This document shows, piece after piece, positions 52,157 to 60,166 of a DNA stretch of 64,000 nucleotides. The translations under genes and the position numbers were made by a program. The DNA is from CADEEL01 sp050246475 (GTDB taxonomy: Bacteria > Pseudomonadota > Alphaproteobacteria > Caulobacterales > Aquidulcibacteraceae). The DNA is taken from the NCBI GenBank assembly GCA_050246475.1, contig JBFWVZ010000008.1:56751-120750 (forward strand), written 5' to 3'. The notes beneath the pieces are model-generated. The model had not been told where the DNA came from, did no database searches, and saw nothing but the letters and a program-made list of their open reading frames with translations. Each line of letters begins with the position of its first letter. Position 1 is the stretch's first letter.

Positions 52157-52878
52157 GCGAACGAAAAATCGTTCTGGTCACCGGCGCCTCGCGGGGCATC
52201 GGGCGCGCCGCGGCGCTCGCGCTTGCGAAGGCCGATTGGCATGTGATCGCCACCGCGCGCGCGCAACGCGCGCTCGAAGAACTCGACGATGAGATCAAGG
52301 CGGCGGGCAAGAGCGCGACGCTCGTCCCGCTCGACTTGAAGGACGGCGACGGCATCGATCGCTTAGGCGGCGCGCTCTATGAGCGCTACGGACGTCTCGA
52401 CGGGCTCGCGGCGTGCGCAGGCGTTCTGGGGCCGTTGACGCCCGCGCATCAGGCGACGCCCGGCGTTATGGCCGAAGTGATGGCGATCAATTTTCACGCC
52501 AACCACCGCCTCATCCGCGCCATGCACCCGCTGCTGCGCGCCGCGCCCGCTGCCCGCGCCGTCTTCGTGAGCTCCAGCAGCGCACGCAGCCGCCGCGCCT
52601 ATTGGGGGCCTTACGCCGCCAGCAAATCCGCGCTCGACGCATTGGTGCAGGCTTATGCGAAAGAGTGCGCGATCACGCCCATCCGCGCCAACATCCTCTA
52701 TCCAGGCGCGACGCGCACCGCGATGCGCGCGAAAGCCTTTCCTGGCGAAGATCCCGAAACGCTCAAGCCGCCGGAGGATGTGGCGAAGCTCATCGTCGCC
52801 ATGCTGTCATCCGGATACGACGCGAACGGCGAGATCGTCGATTATGACGAAACGAAAGCGCCCGCGCTTTCCTCCTAG
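52153..52878 (+). CDS. Short-chain dehydrogenase/reductase
   Basis: The 241 residues have an NAD(P) loop LVTGASRGIGRAAALALAKA, LAACAGVLGPLTPAHQATPG, the catalytic Ser in VFVSSSSARSRRAYWGP, and Tyr/Lys in YAASKSALDALVQAYAKE. Substrate is unknown. It overlaps purF by four bases and ends directly against der on the opposite strand. A purF-SDR pair is common in alphaproteobacteria. Confidence 0.93.
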   Translation: MSERKIVLVTGASRGIGRAAALALAKADWHVIATARAQRALEELDDEIKAAGKSATLVPLDLKDGDGIDRLGGALYERYGRLDGLAACAGVLGPLTPAHQATPGVMAEVMAINFHANHRLIRAMHPLLRAAPAARAVFVSSSSARSRRAYWGPYAASKSALDALVQAYAKECAITPIRANILYPGATRTAMRAKAFPGEDPETLKPPEDVAKLIVAMLSSGYDANGEIVDYDETKAPALSS

Positions 52879-54213
52879 CTATTCCTCTTCCGCATACGGA
52901 TTTCTGTTCGCCCGCACATGGAGGCGCACCGGCGCGGCGTGCAGATCGAACGCCTCTTTCAAGCCGTTCACCAGATAACGCTTGTAGCTCTCCGGCATTT
53001 TCGCCGCGCGCGAGCACATGAGCACGAAGGTCGGCGGGCGCGCTTTGATTTGCGCCATGTAGCGCGGCTTGATGCGCCTTCCCTCCACCGCGGGCGGCGG
53101 GTGCCGCTCGATCATGTGCTTCAGCCAGCGATTGAGATCGCCTGTTTTCACGCGCGCATTCCAATCGCCGTAGGAGTCGAACGCGGCCTCCATGAGCTTG
53201 TCGAGCCCCACGCCGACGATGGCCGAGATCGGCACGAGCGGCGCGCCGCGCGCCTGCGGCAGGCTCTCGTCGGCGGTGAGCTGAAGCTCCTTCAAGCGCG
53301 CTTGCTTGTCGGTGACCTTGTCCCACTTGGCGATTGCGTAAACGAGGCCGCGCCCCTCACGGATGACGAGATCGGCGATCGAGAGATCCTGCTTCTCGAA
53401 CGCTTCGTCCGCATCCATCACGAGAATGCAGATGTCCGCGAAGCGTATGGAATGGATCGTATCCGCCACCGAAAGCTGTTCGAGGCGTTGCTGCACCTTC
53501 GCTTTGCGGCGCATGCCCGCCGTATCGATCAAGCGAACCGGCTTGCCGTTCCATTCCCAATCGACGCTGATCGCGTCGCGGGTGATGCCGGCCTCCGGCC
53601 CGGTCAGCAGGCGGTCGTCGCCCAGAAGCGCATTGACTAGAGTCGACTTCCCCGCGTTCGGGCGCCCGATGATGGCGATCTTCGCGGGCTTCGCGTCCGA
53701 GCTTTCCTCCTCTTGAGCGCGCGGCGCGGCCGCGTCGATCGCGGCGTAGAGATCGCCCAGCCCTTCGCCGTGTTCGGCGGAAAGCCCTATGGGTTCACCG
53801 AGCCCAAGCGAATAAGCCTCCATCAGCCCGACATCGCCGGCTTTGCCCTCGCACTTGTTGGCCGCGAGGATCACCGGCTTGTCGGAGCGGCGCACGAGAT
53901 CGGCGAAGCGCTCGTCCGCCGGCGTCACGCCGACGCGCGCGTCGATCAAAAAGAGGATGACATCGGCGTCGCGGATCGCCGCTTCCGTCTGCGCGCGCAT
54001 GCGCGCCTCAAGCGATTCATCCGTGACGTCCTCGAAGCCGGCCGTGTCGATCAGTTCGAGATCGAGATCGCCCAAGCGGCCTTCGGCTTCCCGGCGATCG
54101 CGCGTGACGCCGGGCAAATCGTCCACGATCGCCAAGCGGCGCCCCGCCAAACGATTGAACAAAGTGGATTTGCCGACATTGGGCCGGCCAACGATAGCGA
54201 GCTTCACGGACAC
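52879..54213 (-). CDS. der: Ribosome-associated GTPase Der (EngA)
   Basis: Der has two tandem G domains and helps 50S maturation. The 444 residues start at GTG 54213 with VGRPNVGKSTLFNRLAG, then DLPGVTRDRR, LIDTAGFEDV, NKCEG; the second domain has IGRPNAGKSTLVNALLG, GITRDAISVDWEW and LIDTAGMRRKAKV; the C-terminal KH-like domain follows (about 355-440). It is in line with bamB and the TPR gene. Confidence 0.97.
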   Translation of the reverse strand: MSVKLAIVGRPNVGKSTLFNRLAGRRLAIVDDLPGVTRDRREAEGRLGDLDLELIDTAGFEDVTDESLEARMRAQTEAAIRDADVILFLIDARVGVTPADERFADLVRRSDKPVILAANKCEGKAGDVGLMEAYSLGLGEPIGLSAEHGEGLGDLYAAIDAAAPRAQEEESSDAKPAKIAIIGRPNAGKSTLVNALLGDDRLLTGPEAGITRDAISVDWEWNGKPVRLIDTAGMRRKAKVQQRLEQLSVADTIHSIRFADICILVMDADEAFEKQDLSIADLVIREGRGLVYAIAKWDKVTDKQARLKELQLTADESLPQARGAPLVPISAIVGVGLDKLMEAAFDSYGDWNARVKTGDLNRWLKHMIERHPPPAVEGRRIKPRYMAQIKARPPTFVLMCSRAAKMPESYKRYLVNGLKEAFDLHAAPVRLHVRANRNPYAEEE

Positions 54214-54241
54214 GACATGCGCGCCTCCAGCGCGCGCGAGA

Positions 54242-55597
54242 TTAGCGCATCTCGATGAGGCGCGCGCTGTCGGTCACGATGTAGAGCGCGCCGTTGGCGG
54301 CAACCGGAGGAATGAACACCGCCTGATCGACATCGCGCGTCGCTACAGGTTCGCCGTTCACGGGATTGACCGAGACGACTTCGCCGATCGAATTGGCGAG
54401 GATCAGCCGGCCGCCCCACATGATGGGGCCGGTCCAGGCGATGCGGCCGCGGCGATCTTCTTCATCCTCGAAGCGGCGGAGCTGGCGCACCCAATAGGCC
54501 GCGCCGGTCGCGCGGTCGAAGGCGGCGAGTTCGCCGTCGATCGTCACGGCGTAGAGCACGTCGCCCGCGACCCAGGGCGTTTGCGTCGAAGCGAAGCTGC
54601 GCGACCAGACGCGCTGGCCCGTGCGCAAATCGATCGCGGCCAGGACGCCGGAATGGCTCGCGGCATAGATCACGCCGTTGACGATCACGGGGCGGCCCGC
54701 GACGTCGTTGATCGAGGAAAGCGATGTGAGCCGGCCCGCGCGCGTCAGCGCATCGACCCAGAGCCGCCGGCCATTGGCCGCCAGCAGCGAAACGACCTCG
54801 CCGGAGGCAAACGGCGCCACGACCGTGTCGCCGGAGACGCCGGGGCTCGAGGCCGCAAGAATGCGCGCAGGCTCGGCGATCGCCTGGTGGGTCCAGGCCA
54901 CCACGCCGTCCGCGCCGTTGAACGCCACGAGTTCGGAATCGTTCGTCACCGCATAGACGCGTCCGCCCGCCGTCGTCGGCGCCGCGTGGAAGGGCGCGCC
55001 CGCTTGCGTGCGCCAGATTTCCTCGCCCGTGTCGGCGTTGAGCGCGACGGCGAAGCCGAAGCCCGTCGTTGCGTAGATGCGCCCATCGCCAAAGGCGAGG
55101 CCGCCGCCAAGGGCGACGCGATCGCGGCTCTCTTCGGGACGCAGGCGGCGCGACCAGATCGAGCGCCCGCTCGCGGCGTCGAACGCATGCACTTCGTGTT
55201 CGCCGTCGATGAAATAGATGCGCCCGTTGGCGATCACGGGCGGGGCGGCGATGCGGACGCGCCCCGACGATCCAGCGCCGAGGTTGAAGCGCTGCGCGAT
55301 GTTGAGTTCGCCGCTGCCGGCGAGATTGACGGGCGCGTTGTCAACCGCGCCGCCGGGCTGGGTCCAATCGGTGTTCGGAGATGGCGCAGGCACCACGATC
55401 GTGCGCGCCGCGAGCGCGGGATCGGGCGCGAGCGCCTGTTCGAACGTCAAGATCGAAACGCGCCCTTCCTGCGGCGCGGTCGCCGCGGGCGGGGGATTAT
55501 CGAACGGATTGATCGCGCTCGCCACGCGGCCGGCCGCGCCGCACGAGGAAAGCATTGCAGCTGCCGCGATGACCGCGATCGGCGCCGAAAGCCTCAT
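54242..55597 (-). CDS. bamB: BamB-like beta-propeller lipoprotein
   Basis: BamB assists the BAM complex at the outer membrane. The 451-residue protein has a lipoprotein signal (AAAAMLSSCGAAG), a Pro-rich linker, and repeated PQQ-like blades: GRIYFIDGEHEVHAFDAASG, GRIYATTGFGFAVALNADTG, GVIYAASHSGVLAAIDLRTG, DVLYAVTIDGELAAFDRATG. Gene order TPR(YfgM-like)-bamB-der matches that of other proteobacteria. It overlaps the TPR gene stop by four bases. Confidence 0.92.
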   Translation of the reverse strand: MRLSAPIAVIAAAAMLSSCGAAGRVASAINPFDNPPPAATAPQEGRVSILTFEQALAPDPALAARTIVVPAPSPNTDWTQPGGAVDNAPVNLAGSGELNIAQRFNLGAGSSGRVRIAAPPVIANGRIYFIDGEHEVHAFDAASGRSIWSRRLRPEESRDRVALGGGLAFGDGRIYATTGFGFAVALNADTGEEIWRTQAGAPFHAAPTTAGGRVYAVTNDSELVAFNGADGVVAWTHQAIAEPARILAASSPGVSGDTVVAPFASGEVVSLLAANGRRLWVDALTRAGRLTSLSSINDVAGRPVIVNGVIYAASHSGVLAAIDLRTGQRVWSRSFASTQTPWVAGDVLYAVTIDGELAAFDRATGAAYWVRQLRRFEDEEDRRGRIAWTGPIMWGGRLILANSIGEVVSVNPVNGEPVATRDVDQAVFIPPVAANGALYIVTDSARLIEMR

Positions 55598-56316
55598 TCT
55601 TTTTCTCCCTGCGGCGCCGCCGGCGCATTGGTTTGTCCCGCGGCCGCTGGCGTTTCGTCCGCATCGGCGTGGGGCGCATGCCCGATGATTTGCAGTGCGA
55701 GCGACGCGCGCTGGCGCATTGCCTCCGGCGCATCGAACGCCAGGTTCAGTTCTTCGTACGTTTGGCGGGCCAAGTCGAACTGGCCGGCCTCCCAGGCCTC
55801 CACCGCGAGCAATTCGCGCGCGAGATAGGAGATCGGCCCACCCGCGTCGATGATCGGCTGCACGCGCGTCTGGACGGCGGTGAAGTCCTGCGTGTCGGCG
55901 ACGATATAGGCGGCGCGCAAACGCGCGGTCTCGCGCAGGATCGGGTCGTTCGTTTCCGCCGCAACGGCGTCGAACCCGGCGAGCGCGCCCTGCAGATCAC
56001 CGCTGCCGACGAGCGCGGCGGCGCGCTCCATGCCGGATAGCTGGCGATAGGCGGCCGGGCCCCGGCTCTGCAGCGCGGCGAACGCCTCGGCCGCGCCCTT
56101 GGCGTCGCCGCCCTCGAGCTTTTGCTGCGCGGCCGCAAATTCGCTTGAGATGTCCTGCGCGGCGCGCACGCCTTGGGCGCGGTAGAGTTGCCAGCCGCCG
56201 ACGCCGAGCAGGACCGCCGCGATCGCGCCGCCGATCCACGGGCCCCATTGCCGGGCCAGGCGCGTCCATCGCTCGCGACGGACCTCCTCCTCGACTTCGC
56301 TGAAAACGTCCGACAC
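55594..56316 (-). CDS. YfgM-like TPR membrane protein
   Basis: The 240-residue protein starts GTG 56316, has a short cytoplasmic N-terminus (VFSEVEEEVRRERW), one transmembrane helix (GPWIGGAIAAVLLGVGGWQL), and periplasmic helical repeats (FAAAQQKLEGGDAKGAAEAF, MERAAALVGSGDLQGALAGF, LLAVEAWEAGQFDLARQTYE) ending in an Ala/Pro tail. YfgM in E. coli works with the PpiD/SecYEG periplasmic chaperone group; the same role is inferred. Coupled to bamB. Confidence 0.88.
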   Translation of the reverse strand: MSDVFSEVEEEVRRERWTRLARQWGPWIGGAIAAVLLGVGGWQLYRAQGVRAAQDISSEFAAAQQKLEGGDAKGAAEAFAALQSRGPAAYRQLSGMERAAALVGSGDLQGALAGFDAVAAETNDPILRETARLRAAYIVADTQDFTAVQTRVQPIIDAGGPISYLARELLAVEAWEAGQFDLARQTYEELNLAFDAPEAMRQRASLALQIIGHAPHADADETPAAAGQTNAPAAPQGEKE

Positions 56317-56365
56317 CGAAAACCCTTACCCTCGCCCCGCCGGCTTGTGCGGCGCGCGCAAGCTA

Positions 56366-57223
56366 CTAGCCGCGCTCGTCGCCCCCGGCAACGCGCGCAC
56401 GCCGCGCGGCCCCCAGCGTGTAGGTTTCGGCTGAGGCAGGAAAACGGCGGGAGCGGACATCGGCTGCATAGCCAGCCACCGCCTCGGAGACGACCCGCCT
56501 CAAATCCCCGTAGCGGCGGACGAATTTGGGCGTCCAATCGAAGAGGCCGAGCATATCGTCGGTGACGAGGATTTGCCCGTCGCAGGCCGCGGACGCGCCG
56601 ATCCCGATCGTGGGGGCGGAGACCGCCGCCGTGATTTCGTCGGCCAGCGATTCGGCCACGCCCTCGACCACGATGGCGAAGGCGCCGGCCTCGTCGGCGG
56701 CGCGGGCCTCGGCCAGCACGCGGGCGCGCTCCTCATCCGAACGGCCCTTGGCCTTGAAGCCGCCGTCCACGTTCACCGCCTGCGGGCGCAGGCCCACGTG
56801 CCCCACGACCGGGATGCCGCGATCCACGAGGTAGCGGATGGTCGCCGCCACTGCCGGGCCGCTCTCGACCTTCACGGCCTGGCAGAGCGTCTCCTTCATG
56901 ATGCGCGCGGCGTTGGCGTAGGCGATCTCGGGGCCGGCCTCGTAGGAGCCGAACGGCATATCGACGACGACCATCGCGCGGTTCGCGCCGCGCATCACGG
57001 CTTGGCCATGCAGGATCATCATTTCGAGCGTGACGCCGACCGTGTTCGGCAGACCGTGGATCACCTGCCCGACGGAATCGCCCACGAGCAGCAGATCGCA
57101 ATGCTCATCGAGCAGCGCGGCCATCGGCGCGGTGTAGGCGGTGAGGCAGACAATCGGCTCGCCGCCCTTGCGGGCGCGGATTTCCGGCGCGGTGATGCGG
57201 CGCGTCTCTGCGTGCTTGGACAT
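56366..57223 (-). CDS. panB: Ketopantoate hydroxymethyltransferase
   Basis: PanB makes ketopantoate from alpha-ketoisovalerate and methylene-tetrahydrofolate in pantothenate/CoA synthesis. The 285 residues include ITAPEIRARKGGEPIVCLTA, the metal-site LLVGDSVGQVIHGLPNTVGV, VVVDMPFGSYEAGPEIA, VGHVGLRPQAVNVDGGF, and IGIGASAACDGQILVTDDML. Start ATG 57223. The pathway partner panC is not in this window. Confidence 0.96.
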   Translation of the reverse strand: MSKHAETRRITAPEIRARKGGEPIVCLTAYTAPMAALLDEHCDLLLVGDSVGQVIHGLPNTVGVTLEMMILHGQAVMRGANRAMVVVDMPFGSYEAGPEIAYANAARIMKETLCQAVKVESGPAVAATIRYLVDRGIPVVGHVGLRPQAVNVDGGFKAKGRSDEERARVLAEARAADEAGAFAIVVEGVAESLADEITAAVSAPTIGIGASAACDGQILVTDDMLGLFDWTPKFVRRYGDLRRVVSEAVAGYAADVRSRRFPASAETYTLGAARRARVAGGDERG

Positions 57224-57278
57224 GGTTGGGCCTTAGCTTAGGCGCGGCCCCCGCGCCATCGCGCAATCCAGCGGCGGG

Positions 57279-57644
57279 TTATTCCGCGATGGTGCGCGCG
57301 GCGGCGACGCCGCCGATCCCGGCAATGGCGGCCAGCACGAGCGGCACAATGCCGGCGCCGAGCAGCGCCTGCTGCGAGCCGGTGGCGACCGCTGCGTGGA
57401 ATTGCGCGAAATCGAGCCCGAGTTGCGCGAGCATCGAGGGCCCGACGGCTTGGCCGATGGAGACGAGCCCGTAGGCCAGCGCGCCGCCGGCGACGCCGTA
57501 GGCGGCTTGGTTAAGCCAGGCGCGGGCGGTTTGAGCGCGTTCCGCGCGCTCGACGCGATGCGCCACCGCGGCGGTGAAGCCGTTGTCGGCGGGATCTTCC
57601 AGGCTCGCGAAAGCCCGTTTCAGATCGGCATCAAAGTCGTCCAT
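57279..57644 (-). CDS. Membrane protein next to the ECF sigma factor, possible anti-sigma
   Basis: From ATG 57644, with GGAG seven bases upstream, the 121-residue protein has an acidic/basic N-terminal segment (MDDFDADLKRAFASLEDPAD) followed by a helical region and two hydrophobic helices (AAYGVAGGALAYGLVSIGQA and GIVPLVLAAIAGIGGVAA). ATG 57674 overlaps the sigma stop (TAATG) and is the alternative. Position and layout resemble anti-sigma factors of ECF pairs, but no ZAS-type His/Cys motif is visible, so this is inference. Confidence 0.7.
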   Translation of the reverse strand: MDDFDADLKRAFASLEDPADNGFTAAVAHRVERAERAQTARAWLNQAAYGVAGGALAYGLVSIGQAVGPSMLAQLGLDFAQFHAAVATGSQQALLGAGIVPLVLAAIAGIGGVAAARTIAE

Positions 57645-57673
57645 GCGACCACTCCAACCAAGATCATAGCCCA

Positions 57674-58231
57674 TTATGCGGCCACCGGGGTCAACAATTT
57701 TCTCAGTTTCTCAGTTCCACGCTGAACGTGGGATTTAACCGTTCCCAACGGTAGGCCAGTCATCTCCACGATCTCCGCGTGAGAGAGGCCCTCGCCATGG
57801 TTCAACGTGACGCAGAGCCGTTCTCCGTCGCTCAATCTGGCCAGCGCGCGCTGGAGATCCAGCTTGGCGCCGGCCGCGGCGTCCGGGAGAGGATCGTCGG
57901 ATTCAACGGGCATTGAATCGTCGATCGTTTCGAACACCGCGCGCTCTTTGCGCTTGGCCATCAGGAAGGTGGTGACCGCCACCCGCCGGAACCAGCCGGC
58001 GAAAGCCGCCGGGGTCTCCAGATCGGAAAGGCGCTCCCACGCTTTCAAGAATGCCTCCTGCGAAAGATCGTCCGCTTCGGCGTCGTTGCGGCACATGCGG
58101 CGCAGCAGGGACCGGGCCCAGCCCTGGCGGCGTTTGACCAATTCGGAGAAGGCTGCCTGATCCCGGGCTTGCGCCGCCAGGATCAGGGCCGCCTCCGTGG
58201 CCGATGCTGGGTCTACCAGTCCCCGCCGCAC
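57674..58231 (-). CDS. ECF-type RNA polymerase sigma factor
   Basis: The 185-residue protein has region 2 (FSELVKRRQGWARSLLRRMC, NDAEADDLSQEAFLKAWERL, FAGWFRRVAVTTFLMAKRKE) and region 4 (LARLSDGERLCVTLNHGEGL, EIVEMTGLPLGTVKSHVQRG) without regions 1 or 3, so it is group 4 (ECF). The start is GTG 58231, preceded by the DUF6249-like gene. Promoter targets are not visible. Likely regulates its own cluster. Confidence 0.92.
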   Translation of the reverse strand: MRRGLVDPASATEAALILAAQARDQAAFSELVKRRQGWARSLLRRMCRNDAEADDLSQEAFLKAWERLSDLETPAAFAGWFRRVAVTTFLMAKRKERAVFETIDDSMPVESDDPLPDAAAGAKLDLQRALARLSDGERLCVTLNHGEGLSHAEIVEMTGLPLGTVKSHVQRGTEKLRKLLTPVAA

Positions 58232-58251
58232 GTTCGCGTCTCAGCCTCGCT

Positions 58252-58671
58252 TTAAGGATTGGACGGGGGATTGGCGCTGCCGTTGCGCGGCTTCGAATTG
58301 TAGTCCACGAGCGCGAGGACCAGGAAAGCCAGCCCCAAGGCGCCGAGGATCACCGCGGCGGTCATCTGGCCGCCCCAGGCGTGCCCGGTGGGGTCGAAAT
58401 CGCCGGTGAAGAAGGACGAGGCGGCCAGCGCCCCCGCCAATGCGATCATGATCACCGCGCTGCCGAGTGAACGGCGGGCCCGATCGGGCTGGGCCGGGCG
58501 CGGCGGCTCGGTCAACCGGGACAGCATGTCCGCGTCCAGCTTCTCGCCGCGGGCAATGGCGTCCGCGATGATGCGGTGAGCCGATTGTTTCGTGCGCTCG
58601 CGCAGCCACATCGGGATCACGATCATCCCGAGGATGCTCCCGAAGATGATCAGAATGACCAAGGCTTCCAT
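58252..58671 (-). CDS. Small membrane protein (DUF6249-like)
   Basis: The 139-residue protein starts MEALVILIIFGSILGMIVIP (membrane helix), then a short basic-amphipathic segment RERTKQSAHRIIADAIARGE, and two further helices (LGSAVIMIALAGALAASSFF, AVILGALGLAFLVLALV). This layout resembles the DUF6249 group that often accompanies sigma factors. It is 20 bases upstream of the sigma gene on the same strand, making a three-gene set with the sigma factor and its membrane neighbour. Confidence 0.72.
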   Translation of the reverse strand: MEALVILIIFGSILGMIVIPMWLRERTKQSAHRIIADAIARGEKLDADMLSRLTEPPRPAQPDRARRSLGSAVIMIALAGALAASSFFTGDFDPTGHAWGGQMTAAVILGALGLAFLVLALVDYNSKPRNGSANPPSNP

Positions 58672-58834
58672 CTATTCTCTCCATCGCCTGGGGCGCCCCG
58701 GCCCCTTTGTTGTCATATTTGAAGATGCGCGGAGGGGGCGATTCAGATGCGAGGCCGGTTCTAGCCCCAGGCTCACGAACCCGCGACCAAACGCGCGCGC
58801 CGGAACGTTCTAACTATGTTCTGGGCGGCGGGCC

Positions 58835-59191
58835 TCAGCGCGCCAGCGCCTTTTCGTAAACGTCCGGCTTAAATCCCACCAGGAGCGGGCCCGCCCCTTC
58901 GAGCACGGGGCGTTTGATCATTGACGGCTGCGCGACCATGAGCGCGACCGCCTTCTTTTCGTTGAGGCCGGCCTTCTCCGCCTCCGGAAGATTGCGAAAC
59001 GTCGTGCCCGCGCGGTTGAACACGATCTCCCAGCCCGCCTCCTTCACCCACGCCTCGACTTTCGCCTTTTCGACGCCTTCGCTCTTGTAGTCGTGGAATG
59101 CGTAAGCGACGCCCGCCGCATCGAGCCAGGCGCGCGCCTTCTTCATCGTGTCGCAGTTCTTGATGCCGTAGAGCGTGATCTTCTTCGCCAT
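58835..59191 (-). CDS. ArsC/Spx-family (YffB-like) reductase
   Basis: The 118-residue thioredoxin-fold protein has the family start KITLYGIKNCDTMKKARAWL, with a single Cys followed by a basic helix, and IKRPVLEGAGPLLVGFKPDV. Classical ArsC has extra catalytic Arg residues that are not all obvious here, and the YffB-like group is of unclear function (glutathione-linked reductase suspected). It stands alone; the 163 bases between it and the DUF6249-like gene hold no gene. Confidence 0.9.
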   Translation of the reverse strand: MAKKITLYGIKNCDTMKKARAWLDAAGVAYAFHDYKSEGVEKAKVEAWVKEAGWEIVFNRAGTTFRNLPEAEKAGLNEKKAVALMVAQPSMIKRPVLEGAGPLLVGFKPDVYEKALAR

Positions 59192-59280
59192 CGCGGCAGA
59201 CTAGCGATCGGCCGCGCTGCGCCAAGGCCTCAACCGGCGCCGCTTCGATACGGCAAAGGCTTTGCGTTGCGCCGCTTGCA

Positions 59281-59517
59281 GCCCCTCCCCCTTGCAGGGG
59301 GAGGTAAGGAGGGGGTCAACGGAACGCAGCAGGCGAAGCGCGGCCCCCCCCCCCACCACCCCCCATGCGGGGGGGGGGGGGGGGAGCGCCCAACCCANNN
59401 NNNNNNNGCCCGCGATGCCCCCCCCCCCCGTGGCGGGGGGTGGTACGGTGGGGCACCACGGACCGCAGCAGGCGCAGCGCTCACCCCCACCCAACCTCCC
59501 CCTTGCAGGGGGAGGGG
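59281..59517. repeat. Family B palindromic repeats, copy 3, with assembly gap
   Basis: The left unit TCCCCCTTGCAGGGGGAGG and right unit CTCCCCCTTGCAGGGGGAGG are inverted and enclose G and C homopolymers (up to 11-18 bases) and ten Ns (59398-59407). At least two overlapping elements are collapsed here, so length and sequence are unreliable. It occupies most of the 464-base gap between the ArsC-like gene and the next gene; the remainder has no clear feature. Confidence 0.7.
59398..59407. other. Assembly gap (ten Ns)
   Basis: Ten undetermined bases lie within homopolymer-rich repeat DNA. The true gap length is unknown, and flanking runs of G and C may be artefacts of gap filling. Confidence 0.99.
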
Positions 59518-59655
59518 TAGGTCAGCGCCAATCCAGGGGACAGATTTCCTCCGACTCCGGATGAAACCCGCGCCGCGCTTGAACTTGGCCGCGCCAAAAG
59601 CGGGGATAGATCGAAACTTATCCGACAGCACGAAACCTCGGCGATACTCGCGCCC

Positions 59656-60144
59656 ATGCGAACGACGCCAGGACCTCAACCAGACTACCGCCTCAGACGA
59701 GCCCTCATTTGGGCCCGTCTCTGGCTGTTGCGCTGGTTGGCCGCGATCGCGCTCTTCAATTTCAAACCGAATTTCACGCCAATCGAGAAAACGCTCCGCA
59801 ACGTCATCGTCCACCGCGCCATCCAGAAAGCGAAACGCCAGCGCGGCGGCGAACGGTGTTTTCATGCGGCGGCGCCAAGCGGCCTGCGCTTTTCGAAGCA
59901 TAAGCGATCGCTCTTCGATCTCGCCGCCGGCAATGCGATCCGGCGAACACGACATCGCAATCCGGTCGCCCGCATCCGCGCGCTGCGCGAACTCATCGAC
60001 GATATAGAGCGCTGGATCGAACGAACCGTCACCCGCCTCGAACGCGGCTTGATGCGCCGCCATCTTGTGATGGCGCGAACGCCCGTCGCGGCGCGATGGA
60101 CAAGCGCGATGGCGCAAACGCCCGCACTCTGCGACACCTCATAA
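59656..60144 (+). CDS. Hypothetical basic protein
   Basis: The 162-residue frame is rich in Arg (LRRALIWARLWLLRWLAAIA near the start could be a membrane-associated helix). The middle is RAIQKAKRQRGGERCFHA, and a helix-forming segment LRELIDDIERWIERTVTRLE follows. It lacks a recognised family. A long frame also exists on the other strand (59230-60117), but the plus-strand version has the more protein-like composition. It is adjacent to repeats on both sides. Confidence 0.45.
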   Translation: MRTTPGPQPDYRLRRALIWARLWLLRWLAAIALFNFKPNFTPIEKTLRNVIVHRAIQKAKRQRGGERCFHAAAPSGLRFSKHKRSLFDLAAGNAIRRTRHRNPVARIRALRELIDDIERWIERTVTRLERGLMRRHLVMARTPVAARWTSAMAQTPALCDTS

Positions 60145-60166
60145 CGCGACATCGCTTCCGAATTTG

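Noticed and set aside
59230..60117. A 295-codon minus-strand frame crossing the N gap
   Set aside because: It spans undetermined bases and repeats and contains translated homopolymers. The plus-strand frame at 59656 is preferred, though weakly.
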